NCBI RefSeq assembly: GCF_043290135.1
Contig: NC_134710.1
Coordinates: 142,800,832-142,864,831, forward strand
Direction: 5' to 3'
Length of the DNA: 64,000 nucleotides
Origin: Rhipicephalus microplus
Lineage: Eukaryota; Arthropoda; Arachnida; Ixodida; Ixodidae
The position numbers and the translations under genes were made by a program. Below the pieces are notes generated by a model, which had not been told where the DNA came from, made no database searches, and was given only the letters and a program-made list of their open reading frames with translations. Of the stretch, positions 44,646 through 54,873 are shown one piece after another (the first letter of the stretch is position 1; every line of letters begins with the position of its first letter).

Positions 44646-46760
44646 GGTACAAGTATTTGAAGGGCCAGTAAACAACCCCAAGGTCCAAAGATTTTAATGC
44701 ACGCTTTTATTATGTGAACATGCTGCCGTAACAATTTTTTGAATATGTGCTATAATAAGGAAGTTACAGGGGTTAGAACATCCGTTTCAGCTGGTTTCAA
44801 ACTTTTGCACGGCCGCTCGCCACCCCTCTCCACGAAGGAGCAGCCTATCGTCTCGACTCCAACCACTTCGGCAAAGCGACACGAAGTCTGTGATAAGTCA
44901 TTGGCGCAATCAACGACCGAGCAGGGCTCCCTCACCCCCTCTGAGCATGTGTAATAGCGGCGTGGGTAGAAAACATGAAGCAAGGAACACTTTTCCCCTC
45001 GCAGCACATTAAGCCTGGATATAACGAAATTTATAAATTCCCGAAAAATTTAGTTATAAAGAGGATTTCGTCATATGTAGGTTCAGTGCAAAAATTTGGG
45101 AAATAAACGCACAAATTAAACAAAAGGGGGACTGAAGACAGAGCTAACCCAAAACACTTATTTAGCAGTAAAAAACTGCATTATTATTGCAATAGCAATT
45201 ATATGGACACTCTCGGCGGGTTTTTGCCGAGGCCACCATGTTTTGTAACAAGTCTAAATTGATAACATGCCCCCGCGCGTTATAACTTTCACGAGTGCGC
45301 AAAAAAGCCTGTGAGTGCTGCTGAAGCAGACATGAAATGCTTTGGCCAATCTCTATTGCCTGGAAGGTGCACAAGGTAACATCTCCCCAAGTGTTGGAAC
45401 TGCCGTGGAATGCTCAAACAGGAAGGAAACCACCAGTCTTGAACAGCGTGAAAAAGCGCAACAAGGGTGGGAGGGGGGATCCTCTAGTAGTGACAATAAC
45501 TTTGATTTTAAGGGCGATCGCGATCGCTGGTGCACGTGCTATCTCGGCAAGCATCAGTCTGCTTTCAACACAACGAGACTATGCGAAAAAAGTGCTTCTC
45601 CCTGGAGCAACTGTGTTTGCTCACACCAGCATTCTGTATAAAGCAGTTCAGCGATATCAGATCCAAAATAGTTGCCCTCCAGCCTTACTTCGTATGACAT
45701 TACAATTTTTGCTATCGCGTTCATTGTATTGCATTCAAAGCACCATTGTGTTGTTGCTAGTGTTAATATCAGTTAATCGCAAAGGCTACGAGCCTGCAAA
45801 CTCGTGCCACAGTTTAAGATGGAAACGCGTGACAAGTCGACCTACGAAAAACTGCCGCTACCGTTGTGCTTAATCTGACATTCCCTCGGCAAGGACGACA
45901 TGTTGTCCGCATTTTAAAAAAAGAAAGAAAAAAAGTCAAACCTTTGCCACAAAAGCGAAGCACGGAAAACGATAGCAACGAATTGGAAGGTCACATGAAG
46001 AATGGCAAGCCGATCGAAACGTGCGCCGCGTTTCTCACGCATAAATGACGCACGAAACGTACTCACAGGTACTGATGAACGCGAATAAGCGTCTCAGTTG
46101 TTACTGAGATAATCAACAGTGTGACAAAATTTGTGATGTGTTATGGCTAGAAAACATGATCATAGACGCCTTCGAACTTAGTCTTCGAAGTAAATGTTAC
46201 AGACAAGAACTTCGGCAGCAGTGCAAGTAAGTAAATTGCTGGAGCAAGTGACAATTGGAGGTTCCCATATATTACAAATTCTGCCCAATCCTCCTTTATT
46301 AATTTTTTTTATATTCCCAGGAAGAATCGGTAAAACATGACGCACTGACATTGCAAGAAGCATGCAATATGCTGCCCGCATTTCAGTGCTGTGTTGCAGT
46401 GAAGCACACCTTGTTTTCCACAGGCGTACGTTTTAGTGGACTGCGAGACTGTTTTTTTTTTCTCTCTTTTTTATGCTCGAAGTAGCGAGGATGGAATATT
46501 TCAGTTACCACTCATTTTTATCACTACAATGCATTGCCTTGTGGTTTTTAAGAGCCGCCGTTTACGTGTATTTGCAGTGAAATTGGGATCAGTAATTAGC
46601 ATATAGCACCCAATGTTTTCAAATTAACTCAACTGGTGCTGACTGTCGCTTCAAATTATCCGCTCAGACTTACATTACAAGATATGGGACCACGGAAATA
46701 TTTTGCATTAGGTGAGATTTCAAAATCACCGAGTTTGAATTAATAAGGTTTTACTGTGGT
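44646..46760. repeat. Mixed repeat-derived DNA with pogo-like terminus fragments
   Basis: 44646-45000 is a GC-richer dispersed block. At 45010-45090 the motif TGGATATAACGAAATTTATA, with a later GGATTTCGTCATATG, resembles one end of a pogo/Tigger-type element. At 46725-46760 GAGTTTGAATTAATAAGGTT followed by TTACTGTGG resembles the end of another. The ends do not match one another, so I cannot define single elements. The plus-strand open frames at 45337-45873 show no known domain. Confidence 0.35.
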
Positions 46761-47461
46761 TGAGGCCACCATGATTAAGAAGGAGAATGACACGCGTGTT
46801 AGCCCCTCCTCGCTACATTTGTCAGATGCTGAATATGCTTACCTTCTAGATAATCCTGTTAGACAATTTTCAGTGTGCTGTGTATAGGTGACATACACTT
46901 GAATATTTTATGTTACATATCTGTGTTAAATTTTTGTTTTAATTTGTTTCTTTTTTATTTTATTTGCTTGTTTTTGTTGTTTTTTACACGCAGATATTTA
47001 CATGCGAGTGTATCTTTAAATGTTTAGTTGTGACATTATTGTCAACTATAAAAAGCAGGTGTTTTTTTTTAATTAACTTCAGTTTTCATTCAGCACCCGT
47101 CCTGTGTCTGCTTCTCCCTGTCGTATTTTCAACCCGCCAAGTCTCACCATGAAAGCAGTTGTCATCTATGCTCTTCACTCACCAAGCCAACCGGTCCAGA
47201 AGCAGGTAGAGGTGTTGCCTGATCCCAGTGGCGATCATGAGGCTCCCATGAGGCTACTGCACTCAGCTGAGGGTCATTTAGCTCTTGCACAACCTGGACA
47301 TGCAGACCACGCAACACAGTGTGGTGTTCCCAGGTTAAATTCCCAGGTTTAGAATACCCACAATTTAAGAAATTCATAGCATTGAGAAACAGCTGCCTAC
47401 CTACATGCATAAAATTATTACCATTACCACTTAATTCTCACATATACGGAGTTGACTACCT
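46761..47461. other. Non-coding, one weak exon-like segment
   Basis: On the minus strand a strong donor (GGCTTG then GTGAGT) at 47176-47177 closes an open segment (VVQELNDPQLSAVASWEPHD and on). No convincing acceptor precedes it and the phase does not lead into the 44.4 kb exon. It may be a retained fragment of an unrelated repeat. Confidence 0.3.
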
Positions 47462-50431
47462 TTAAGGGGTGACACGGGTATGGGAGGCCGAAAATTTTCC
47501 GAAAAACCGATTTTTTGAAGTATTTTTTTTTTCATAATCATTAAGGTCTAAGGAAGCTGTTCCTAAAATATTATAGCCCTGTAATGCGTATTTGTCGAGT
47601 TATTGGGTCGCAAAGTCAGTTTGATGACCATTTTCGCTTCCGAAACCACCTCAAAAATGGTCGTATTCAACGCCGCAGGGCGCGAGAACCGCACAAAGTA
47701 GCGCGGCCATTTTGGTCTCATTTTAAAGACGCATTTTTCCATTATCTGTTCCTAGCAGAAGAATGTTTTTCATCTAGCAACAACGCAGCTATCACGCATA
47801 AAAATAAACTGAATACTCGCAAATCATTGGTGCGTTTTTGTCACGTGGGGCAGTTCCCGGTTTCCTATTGGACGTGAAGGGATTCGTCTGCTAGACAGCG
47901 GTGTGCAAGCCGCCATTTTGGATAGAGGCCTAACAACGGCTGTGCATTCGGTGCAATGGCAGGCGGTCATCGGAAGTTCCGGAGTGCTCATGCGTTCGGA
48001 AAAAGGCGAAAACGACGTCCGAGACCCGCACCTTATCACCAGCGAGACCTTCTGCGGCCGAGAACTCGGAAGAAGCAGGCTGTGCCAGCGCTATCACCGC
48101 CGCGGCACCCGCGATCGCGGACGCGATAGCCGCGTCCCAAGATCACACGAGAGCTGTGCGCGTCGACACTCCCCTGGTTTCCGACGCTGAAAAAATGGCC
48201 ATTGAGTGTCGTGCGAGCGATGTTCTGTAAGATCTTTCATCGAAGTCTGCCACAAAACGCAAGCGGTCTTTTTTTCGAGACTCGGATGGAGCCGCAACGC
48301 CTGGTGCGCCGTTCACCGTCGTTAGCTTAGAGTTGGTCAACAAACTTCTTCAGTGTATGAAGTGCGGTGTGTGTGGTGGGCCTAGCAGAATATCCAAAAA
48401 AGACCATGAATATGGCATAGCCGCGAAACTTGTTCTCACATGTGACGAGTGCGGTAAACTGAGGACCGTATGGAGCTCGCCGAGAGCAGGGGGGGACGCA
48501 GCGCACGGCCCCTTCGAAATTAACGTGCTCGCGGTTCGCGCGGCAATGAGCACAGGAAATGGGCAAACTGCGCTCAACAATAATTTTTCCACCCTAAATA
48601 TTTCACGGAGAGGCCTGCACACCAAGACATACCAGGATTATGTGAAATTGAAAATGAACCCTGCCGCGCGCGTTATTGACGACTGCGCAAGCACCGTGAA
48701 AACGGTGTATTCCGAACTCAACTATAGAAATCCTGGAAATATCGCCGTTTCCTTTGATGGGACTTGGCTGACCAGTGGCCACTCATCGCATATTTGTGTA
48801 GGGACCGTGATTGAATTATCCACGGGTTATGTGCTCGACTTCGTCGTCCCATCAACTTTTGTTTGGGCTGCCAGCTAGGGCCGAAGGAGGACAACCCAAG
48901 GTATGCCGAGTGGCTAGCTGGTCACACTTGCCAAAAGAATACCTCCAGTAAGCCAGGACAAATGGAGGTGGAAGCAGCACAAATTTTATGTGGCCGCTCA
49001 TTGGAGAGACATGGGCTCCGCTACACAACCATGTTGTGTGATGGAGACAGCCGGGCCTTCAACAGTCTGCAGGAGGCACAGGTATATGGCTTTGTGCCAA
49101 TAGAAAAAGAGGGCTGTGTCAACCATGTGCATAAGCGCATGGGCACAGCACTTCGAAACCTCCTGCAAAGAGCCGAAGGAAAGCCAAGCCTTGGCAGCAA
49201 GGGCAAACTGACAGGTGAGCTGGTCACAAAGCTCACGTCATATTATGGATGGGCTTTACAAAGCAACCAAGGAAGCATTGAGGCCATGAATAATGCTGTC
49301 TGGGCAACCTTTTATCACGTAGCATCTACTGATGCACGCCCTCAGCACTCTCACTGCCCAACTGGTGAAGAGTCATGGTGCAAGTACAACAAGGCTGTTG
49401 CCAAGCAGGAGACTCCTCCGAATCATCACTACAACCTGCCGGAGTATGTGGTTGATGCCTTGCGGCCTATTTACACGCGCCTCTTTGACAAGAAATTGCT
49501 GGAGCGTTGTCAGCGAGACAAAACACAGAACCCAAACGAGAGCCTGCACTCCGTCATCTCGTCGCTCGTGTCCTAAAACAAACACGCGTCGCTTTTCACC
49601 GTTGAAGCTGCTGTGGCCGAAGCTGTCGCAAGATTCAACGCTGGCAAAGGGACAGCAGATGCCACCATATTGAAGGAGCTGCACCTGCAGCAGAGTGTTG
49701 TGGCCGCTGAAAGATGCTCAGAAAAGGACAGTCGCCGACTAGTGGCATCGGAGAAGAAGCATGAGCATGCTGAAAACTTCAAGCATGCCATGAAAAGAAA
49801 GCGCACCAAGGAAAATGATGATGACTACATTCCTGGTGGCTTCTAACATGGTTAATACACCGATTCACACCTTTTCTTGTTAAATATAAGTGCTCAGCAT
49901 GTTCCTAAACTTCTTTTCACGTTTTCTCAAAACAACATTTTTCATCACACCCTAAGCCATTGCCCACAGTATCTTTTGATGTAGCAGTCGGATTTTGATA
50001 ATTCTTGCAGCATTTGAAAGCTTATACATTGATTAATGCAAGAAAGTAAAAAAATGTAATATTTTCATTTACAATAGTGATTTAATTAGCAACAACCTTA
50101 AGCAACAGTTTCAGATTTCTAATGAGTATACTTGTTAAGGCCATAACTCTGGTACCAATGAAGCTAAAAATAAAATTATGGTTTTGTTGCACTCCCTGGC
50201 CTTCATGGAATGCTGTCATATCAAATTCGTAGCAATATTTTATGAGGAAGATGTCAAAAGGCTGGGCAGAATGCAAGTTTATGCAACAGTCAATATTTAA
50301 AAATCTAAAAGTGATAGCAAAAAACTAATTGCAGATTTGTTTTCAGCTGTGAAAAATACATATTGTATTAAAATTTCAGCTGGAAATACTGAAAATTAAA
50401 AAAAAAATTTCAGACCAGTGTCTCCCCTTAA
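47462..50431 (+). mobile_element. TTAA-bordered DDE transposon, nearly complete
   Basis: TTAA stands at both ends (47462-47465 and 50428-50431). The termini are inverted: GGGGTGACACGGGTATG at the left and, reverse complemented, GGGGAGACACTGGTCTG at the right, 14 of 17 alike. The 2.96 kb interior carries one transposase gene (47956-49846). TTAA target duplication is the rule for Kolobok and piggyBac elements. The protein, however, is of the kind databases label Mutator-like transposase, so I leave the superfamily open between Kolobok and a Mutator relative. Confidence 0.7.
47956..49846 (+). pseudogene. DDE transposase of the 'Mutator-like' arthropod type, few lesions
   Basis: It starts with a basic N-terminus (MAGGHRKFRSAHAFGKRRKR). 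A variable region leads to SATKRKRSFFRDSDG, then a CxxC zinc-type pair (MKCGVCGG, then LTCDECGK). The DDE-like core has AVSFDGTWLTSGHSSHICVG, then TTMLCDGDSRAFNSL, VPIEKEGCVNHVHKRMGTAL, and QNPNESLHSVISSLVS near the end. A basic tail (MKRKRTKENDDDYIPGGF) closes it at 49846. Lesions: a frameshift around 48070, a TAA at 48228-48230, a frameshift near 48840-48870 and a TAA at 49574-49576. Apart from these about 600 codons read through, so decay is recent. It would cut and rejoin element ends in the nucleus. Confidence 0.75.
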
Positions 50432-50633
50432 AGGGGCCCTCTAAGACTTTTCAAGCACCCATGTTTTATTCGTTGGTTGTGTATAGACTAAAGTACAGAC
50501 AGACTAATGCAGCAAGAACAGCAGTGATAATGGCACGTAGTCTGAATTTATTCGACAGAAAATTCAAACTACAAGAAAAAAAATTCCATCCCTCAACTCT
50601 ATTTTTGTGGGGTCACTTCACCACATTTCACTC
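50432..50633. other. Repeat-like spacer
   Basis: AGGGGCCCTCTAAGACTTTT begins a segment in the style of a dispersed tick repeat and lies directly against the TTAA of the transposon. No second end was found. Confidence 0.3.
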
Positions 50634-50647
50634 GCCTATGACCTCAA

Positions 50648-50783
50648 TTGATTGATTGATTCGTGTGGTTTAACGTCCCAAAACCAACCTATGATTATGA
50701 GAGACGCCGTAATAGAGGGCTCCGGAAACTTCAGCCACCTGGGGTTCTTTAACGTGCACCCAAATCTGAGCACATGGGCCTAC
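50648..50783 (-). mobile_element. Ruka-like SINE, 5'-truncated, with perfect 14 bp target duplication
   Basis: GCCTATGACCTCAA stands at 50634-50647 and 50784-50797. The 136 bp between are the tail half of the SINE in minus orientation with a (TTGA)n tail; the tRNA head with the pol III boxes is absent. Since the duplication immediately borders the break, the copy was truncated at insertion and not later. Confidence 0.85.
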
Positions 50784-50864
50784 GCCTATGACCTCAAAGG
50801 CTGCCCCAATGAAATAAGCTGAAAGCACCTACGTAGGGAAAGCTTGCACCCTATTCTTGCTTTT

Positions 50865-50966
50865 TTTTTTCAGCTGGAAATACTGAAAATACTAAAAATA
50901 CTGAAAAATTTCAGCTGGAAATACTGAAAACTAAAAAAAAATTTTCAGACCAGTGTCTCCCCTTAA
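50865..50966. repeat. Orphan duplicate of the TTAA transposon's right terminus
   Basis: TTCAGCTGGAAATACTGAAA and the following TTTCAGACCAGTGTCTCCCC then TTAA repeat the right end found at 50375-50431, about 530 bp further on and in the same orientation. It has no left partner. It includes extra CTGAAAATACT steps. Confidence 0.7.
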
Positions 50967-51699
50967 GGTGAACACCTTATTAGTGATGAGCAGAGACCGG
51001 AACTACAGGCACGAAAAAATAATGTTTTAGGCAGTTATAATAGGCCCTAAAACTGCCATTTAGCCATAAATGGGAGTTAAAAACTATCGTTTAGGCATGT
51101 ATTGGCAGAATTCATAATTACTTCAGTAGCATGCTCAGGACAAATATTCACCTTCGAACAAACACAGCAGGCAAATTCTGTGCTTTAAATGCTAAATTTA
51201 ATTTTTTTCATGAAAAGAATTAACAAGAAGCATATTCATTTGAACAGATTTAGGCGAAAGCTGAGCTAGTTTGACATTGTGGGAAAGGCTATGAAAACAG
51301 TGACAACCAGCATCATCTGAAGGTTTTCGGGCTTGAATTGTGCTTCCTTTCAGTCAGTATTTGCTTTCATGTGAAAAAGAATGCTCGACGTCCACTGAAG
51401 TTAGTGAAGCATACTTGTGGCCTAGAGGTTTCGGCGGTGTATGATGCCATAGATTGCCAAAATGTGTGCGGTCATCGTGGCGCCATGGTGACGCCATGAC
51501 ACGCGGTGCGTCAGCACTTTCAATGCTTTAATTGCATCCGGAATATTTGAATCAGCACCACTCTAAACTTTACACACTTGCTTTAGCACATATAATCCAG
51601 GCTTCGTTCCAAAGGAGGTTTAAGCTTTGAGGCAACCCTGTCAGGAACCGGTATACTGGAGACAGGGCGAACCTTTTCTGCACGTACGAAAAAACTGAG
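50967..51699. other. Non-coding, nothing recognised
   Basis: AT-rich spacer; a CATGGTGACGCCATG patch near 51485 is palindromic but isolated. Confidence 0.35.
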
Positions 51700-51715
51700 T
51701 ATACTCTCGAACCTA

Positions 51716-51955
51716 ATTGATTGATTTCTGGGGTTTAACTTCCCAAAACCACCATATGACTGTGAGAGACGCCTTAGTGGAGGGCTCCGGAAATTTCGAC
51801 CACCTGGGGTTCTTTAACGCGCACCCAAATCTGAGTAAATGGGCCTACAACATTTCCGCCTCCATCGAAAATGCCGCCGCCGCAAACTGCATTTGATCTC
51901 GTGACCTGCGGGTCAGCAGCCGAGTACCTTAGCCACTAGACCACCGTGGCGGGGC
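51716..51955 (-). mobile_element. Ruka-like SINE, full length, 16 bp target duplication
   Basis: TATACTCTCGAACCTA stands at 51700-51715 and 51956-51971, without mismatch. The 240 bp element is in minus orientation with A box (TCTAGTGGCTAAGG) and B box at the right end, here GGTCACGAGATCAAATGC, so the B box is mutated. The perfect duplication points to a young insertion. Confidence 0.85.
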
Positions 51956-51971
51956 TATACTCTCGAACCTA

Positions 51972-52760
51972 GCAACGTGGATATTCAAGGGGCAAGGAGT
52001 ACACTAGCGTTAGCCTCTTCTCACTTCGCTACACTACACTCTAGCCACGCTCCCGCAACCGTCATGGCGCACTACTTTCGAACCAAGCGACAGACATTTT
52101 TTAGGGGGGCCCACTACCACTATAGACGCTATAGCTTTGAGTTGCCTCGCTGGGATACAAGCCCCCCCCCCCCCCCCTGACGTAAAGGCACGTTCATTAT
52201 GCTACATTATCAAAGCGTTAGCAAATGTCACATGCGTTGGAGCCCTTTGGCCAAGTCTAGTTTTACGTTGGCTGTGGCAGTACGTCGACCCTACGTCAAG
52301 CTATAATCGCACCTTACCAGGAGCTAAAAATATGAACGAAAAGAAAAAAAAAACTAGCGTGCTATGCGTGTGTTGTCGTTAATAGGGCCACACTAAGTGC
52401 TTCTTGTTTTCCTCCATATGAATAGCTCATTTGAGCAAAAGGTTTACTCGACAAAAGCAAAAACACATTTTTAGGTGCTGGAAGGTTACATAGGCAAGAA
52501 CCTCAAAATAGGCACTTATAGGCACATTAAATGTGTGATTAAAATGTTTCCCATTCCTTAGTTTGTGTTTATATGTTAAATAGGCTCAAAAGAGACTCTA
52601 GGAAAAAATCGGAAATAGAAACTCTAAAATTTAGCAATAGTAATTAACACCTTCCCATGACCGAATTTGACAGGTAAATTTTTTACAAAGAGTTGCTCCA
52701 AGCCCAGTTTAGTGTCAATGTAAAATATACATGCAAAAATAAATGCAAAAAGTAACATAC
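51972..52760. other. Non-coding with a poly-C tract
   Basis: A C-run lies at 52162-52177. A GC-richer part (51985-52180) has no coding signal. Otherwise intron-like AT-rich DNA. Confidence 0.4.
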
Positions 52761-52812
52761 CAAGTCAAGAGCGTCCCTTGAACAAATTTCTTGGCAAGCG
52801 ATGATGGCAATC
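52761..52812 (-). CDS. Short exon of minus-strand host gene
   Basis: On the minus strand TTTGTTTTTAG precedes and GTATGT follows a 52 nt segment that reads IAIIACQEICSRDALDL in one frame. The borders are good although the exon is short. Its one leading base completes a Leu codon with the two spare bases of the candidate exon at 54405-54485. It ends on a full codon. Confidence 0.5.
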
Positions 52813-53063
52813 CTAAAAACAAAAGCCATGAGAAGCTTCAACAAGGATGAGGTTCAGTCATAACAAATTTTTGATTCAGCAAACTATGTTCACGCAAAAC
52901 TTACGAAAGTGCAGTAATGCACTTTGGCTTTTGCTTGACAACCTGTAAAGCAGGGTTTCAAACACCTTAGCAATGTAACCAAGCAAAAATTGACCCAAAA
53001 TAATAATGAACAGATATGAAGATATTCAAGTGCTGGTATCAATATCACTGGACTATTTGTTAA

Positions 53064-53731
53064 AGGCCAAGTCCGGCGATTTGTTGAGGTCAATGGGTCT
53101 CAATAAAATTCACTGGGTACGTTCATTTGCACATTTGCGCCATTCATACCAAAATTCAGGCTTGAGAGTTTCGCAGATTCTTTTCATATGAATTTTATAT
53201 ATTGCCTCGAAACGCTCACCTCGCTTGCTGGAATTTATGGCAACATTGCGTATGTGACGTTGAGTTTTGCCTGGTGAAAGTGGCGAAACTGATGTGCCAC
53301 GGCAGCGTCTGCTTGTCTGCTATGGATCGTGTGGATTAGGCCGGCGCTTCCTTGGTTGAGCACACAATTTCCTTTTCCGTGCTGGTGGGCGTGCGATAGG
53401 TGGCAAGTGATGTAGTGTTGCGAGCCACACACAATTCGCCATATATTGACCATAACAGTATAAGCGTTTTAGTCAACTGCGTCAGACAGTGTAGACAGGT
53501 AGTGCCATCTGGCGGGCATAATGCCCAATCAGGCAGGTTCGGGCAAATGATTACGTCACACGAAGAAGCGCACTAGGTTGTATTCCGATTTCGGTATTGT
53601 GGTTTTTCAGTAATTAAAAATTATTTTCAAATTTGTTAAGCGTTTCAGCTATCGGGCACGTGATAAGAGTGTCTCAGGAACAAAAAAGAACCATTATCCT
53701 GACATGGTAGGAAAATCGCCGCGGTTGGCCT
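53064..53731. mobile_element. MITE with TTAA target duplication
   Basis: TTAA flanks at 53060-53063 and 53732-53735. The ends are inverted: AGGCCAAGTCCGGCGATTT on the left and, reverse complemented, AGGCCAACCGCGGCGATTT on the right, with 3 differences in 19. The 668 bp interior has no coding capacity. The TTAA preference matches piggyBac or Kolobok, but its termini differ from those of the transposon at 47.5 kb, so that element is not its obvious source. Confidence 0.75.
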
Positions 53732-53735
53732 TTAA

Positions 53736-54404
53736 GCCAAGTAGTCCAAGTAAACTTTTGGAATGAACACAATGGCTAAAGTGATGAAATCAAGCTGAAA
53801 AAAAAAAGGGATTCTTACTAGTGTTGCTTTAGGCACATCAGACATGAATACACTTGAATGTTCCATTGCTCAAATGATGCAGATATTGTAAAAAAATACA
53901 AGGCCACCTAGTAATTAAGAGTTCACTTATGATATGGAAATGCTAAAAAAATGCATAACCTACACACTGTAGAATTTAATGCTATGTAAAGCCCTTGAAA
54001 GATGGTGCAGATATTAGCATCATTTAGAGAAGAGCAAAGAAAGAGAAGTATTGACATGTTTGAGTAAGGTGATAAATTACGAAGGTGATGATGGCATGTT
54101 GGTAAAGATATGACCAGCAATTTGCTGTACTCTGAGAAAGAGATGTCACTACCCATTCCATTATGACCAACGCCTATCCTAATGGCAGTAGAGCATGAAT
54201 ACAAAGACCCAGTCTCAGTTTCATAACAAACTACACACACAAAAGACAGTGGCAACGTTGAGAATTAACTATACATTCCATTCCAGCATCCATTGCCTAA
54301 TAGAATCTGCCATGCACACACATTTTCCCAACTTTTCAAACCAATATACAGAAGTACCATTAAATTCCCAGCTAGAGTGATCAAAACTGTGAGACTTCTA
54401 TCAC
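53736..54404. other. Intron-like DNA, nothing recognised
   Basis: AT-rich spacer between the MITE and the candidate exon at 54.4 kb. Confidence 0.4.
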
Positions 54405-54485
54405 AAATGTGTTTTGCAATGTGCTGCACTGCGGCAACAAGCTTTGGGTTTAAATAGCTGACTAATCTTCTGGAGCTGCTCATCA
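54405..54485 (-). CDS. Candidate exon of minus-strand host gene
   Basis: The 81 nt read DEQLQKISQLFKPKACCRSA, then AHCKTH in one frame, between an AG (CCTGGGCAG, poor pyrimidine tract) and a weak donor GTGATAG. The support is that its two spare bases join in phase with the exon at 52761-52812. Weak borders keep confidence low. Confidence 0.35.
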
Positions 54486-54582
54486 CTGCCCAGGGTTGCT
54501 GGCTTTCTTTATAGTGCCCTATTACCTGGTCATTTCTGCAGTCATTTTCTGCCTGAAAAAGAAACTATTGAAAACTATAATT

Positions 54583-54617
54583 TGTATAAGTGGTTAAATA
54601 TATATATATATATATAT
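54583..54617 (+). repeat. Possible first part of a split LTR
   Basis: TGTATAAGTGGTTAAATATA followed by an AT tract ends exactly at the young gypsy insertion. With 60047-60221 it could form an LTR of about 206 bp, TG...CA, for the plus-strand gypsy element downstream. Confidence 0.3.
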
Positions 54618-54803
54618 TGTCGCTGGTTATAAATTACAGAGGGTTTATTTAAAAACACGGACAGTGGAACTTATAGAGACGCTCTCAGAGAAGGCCGCTA
54701 TGATCGTCGTCTTCTTCACTTGCCTGCGCTGCCCCTCTCGAGCAAAACCACCTTCTTCGTTGTCGTTGCTATCTCGCCGCTAAATGCAGCTATGCACGCG
54801 GCA
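54618..54803 (-). repeat. 3' LTR of the young Ty3/gypsy element
   Basis: 186 bp, running (minus strand) from TGCCGCGTGC to CCAGCGACA. It differs from the 5' LTR at 59857-60042 by one base (C against G at 54732 versus 59971). It contains TATAAG (about 54677) and AATAAA (54651 region), the likely promoter and polyadenylation signals. Confidence 0.9.
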
Positions 54804-54816
54804 TTACCCTCCCGCC
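54804..54816 (-). other. Polypurine tract
   Basis: On the minus strand GGCGGGAGGGTAA directly precedes the 3' LTR, where plus-strand DNA synthesis of the element is primed. Confidence 0.7.
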
Positions 54817-54873
54817 AGAATGAGCGTCGTCCCGATGCTCAACAGGTAGAGATGCAGCCAGCGGGTGTTTACA

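Noticed and set aside
45337..45873. 178-codon plus-strand open frame
   Set aside because: No motif, no homologue I recognise, overlapped by another open frame and located in repeat-derived DNA with pogo-like ends; not called a gene.
54601..54617. AT dinucleotide tract as a regulatory site
   Set aside because: It is the insertion target of the young gypsy element, continued at 60043; no further signal.
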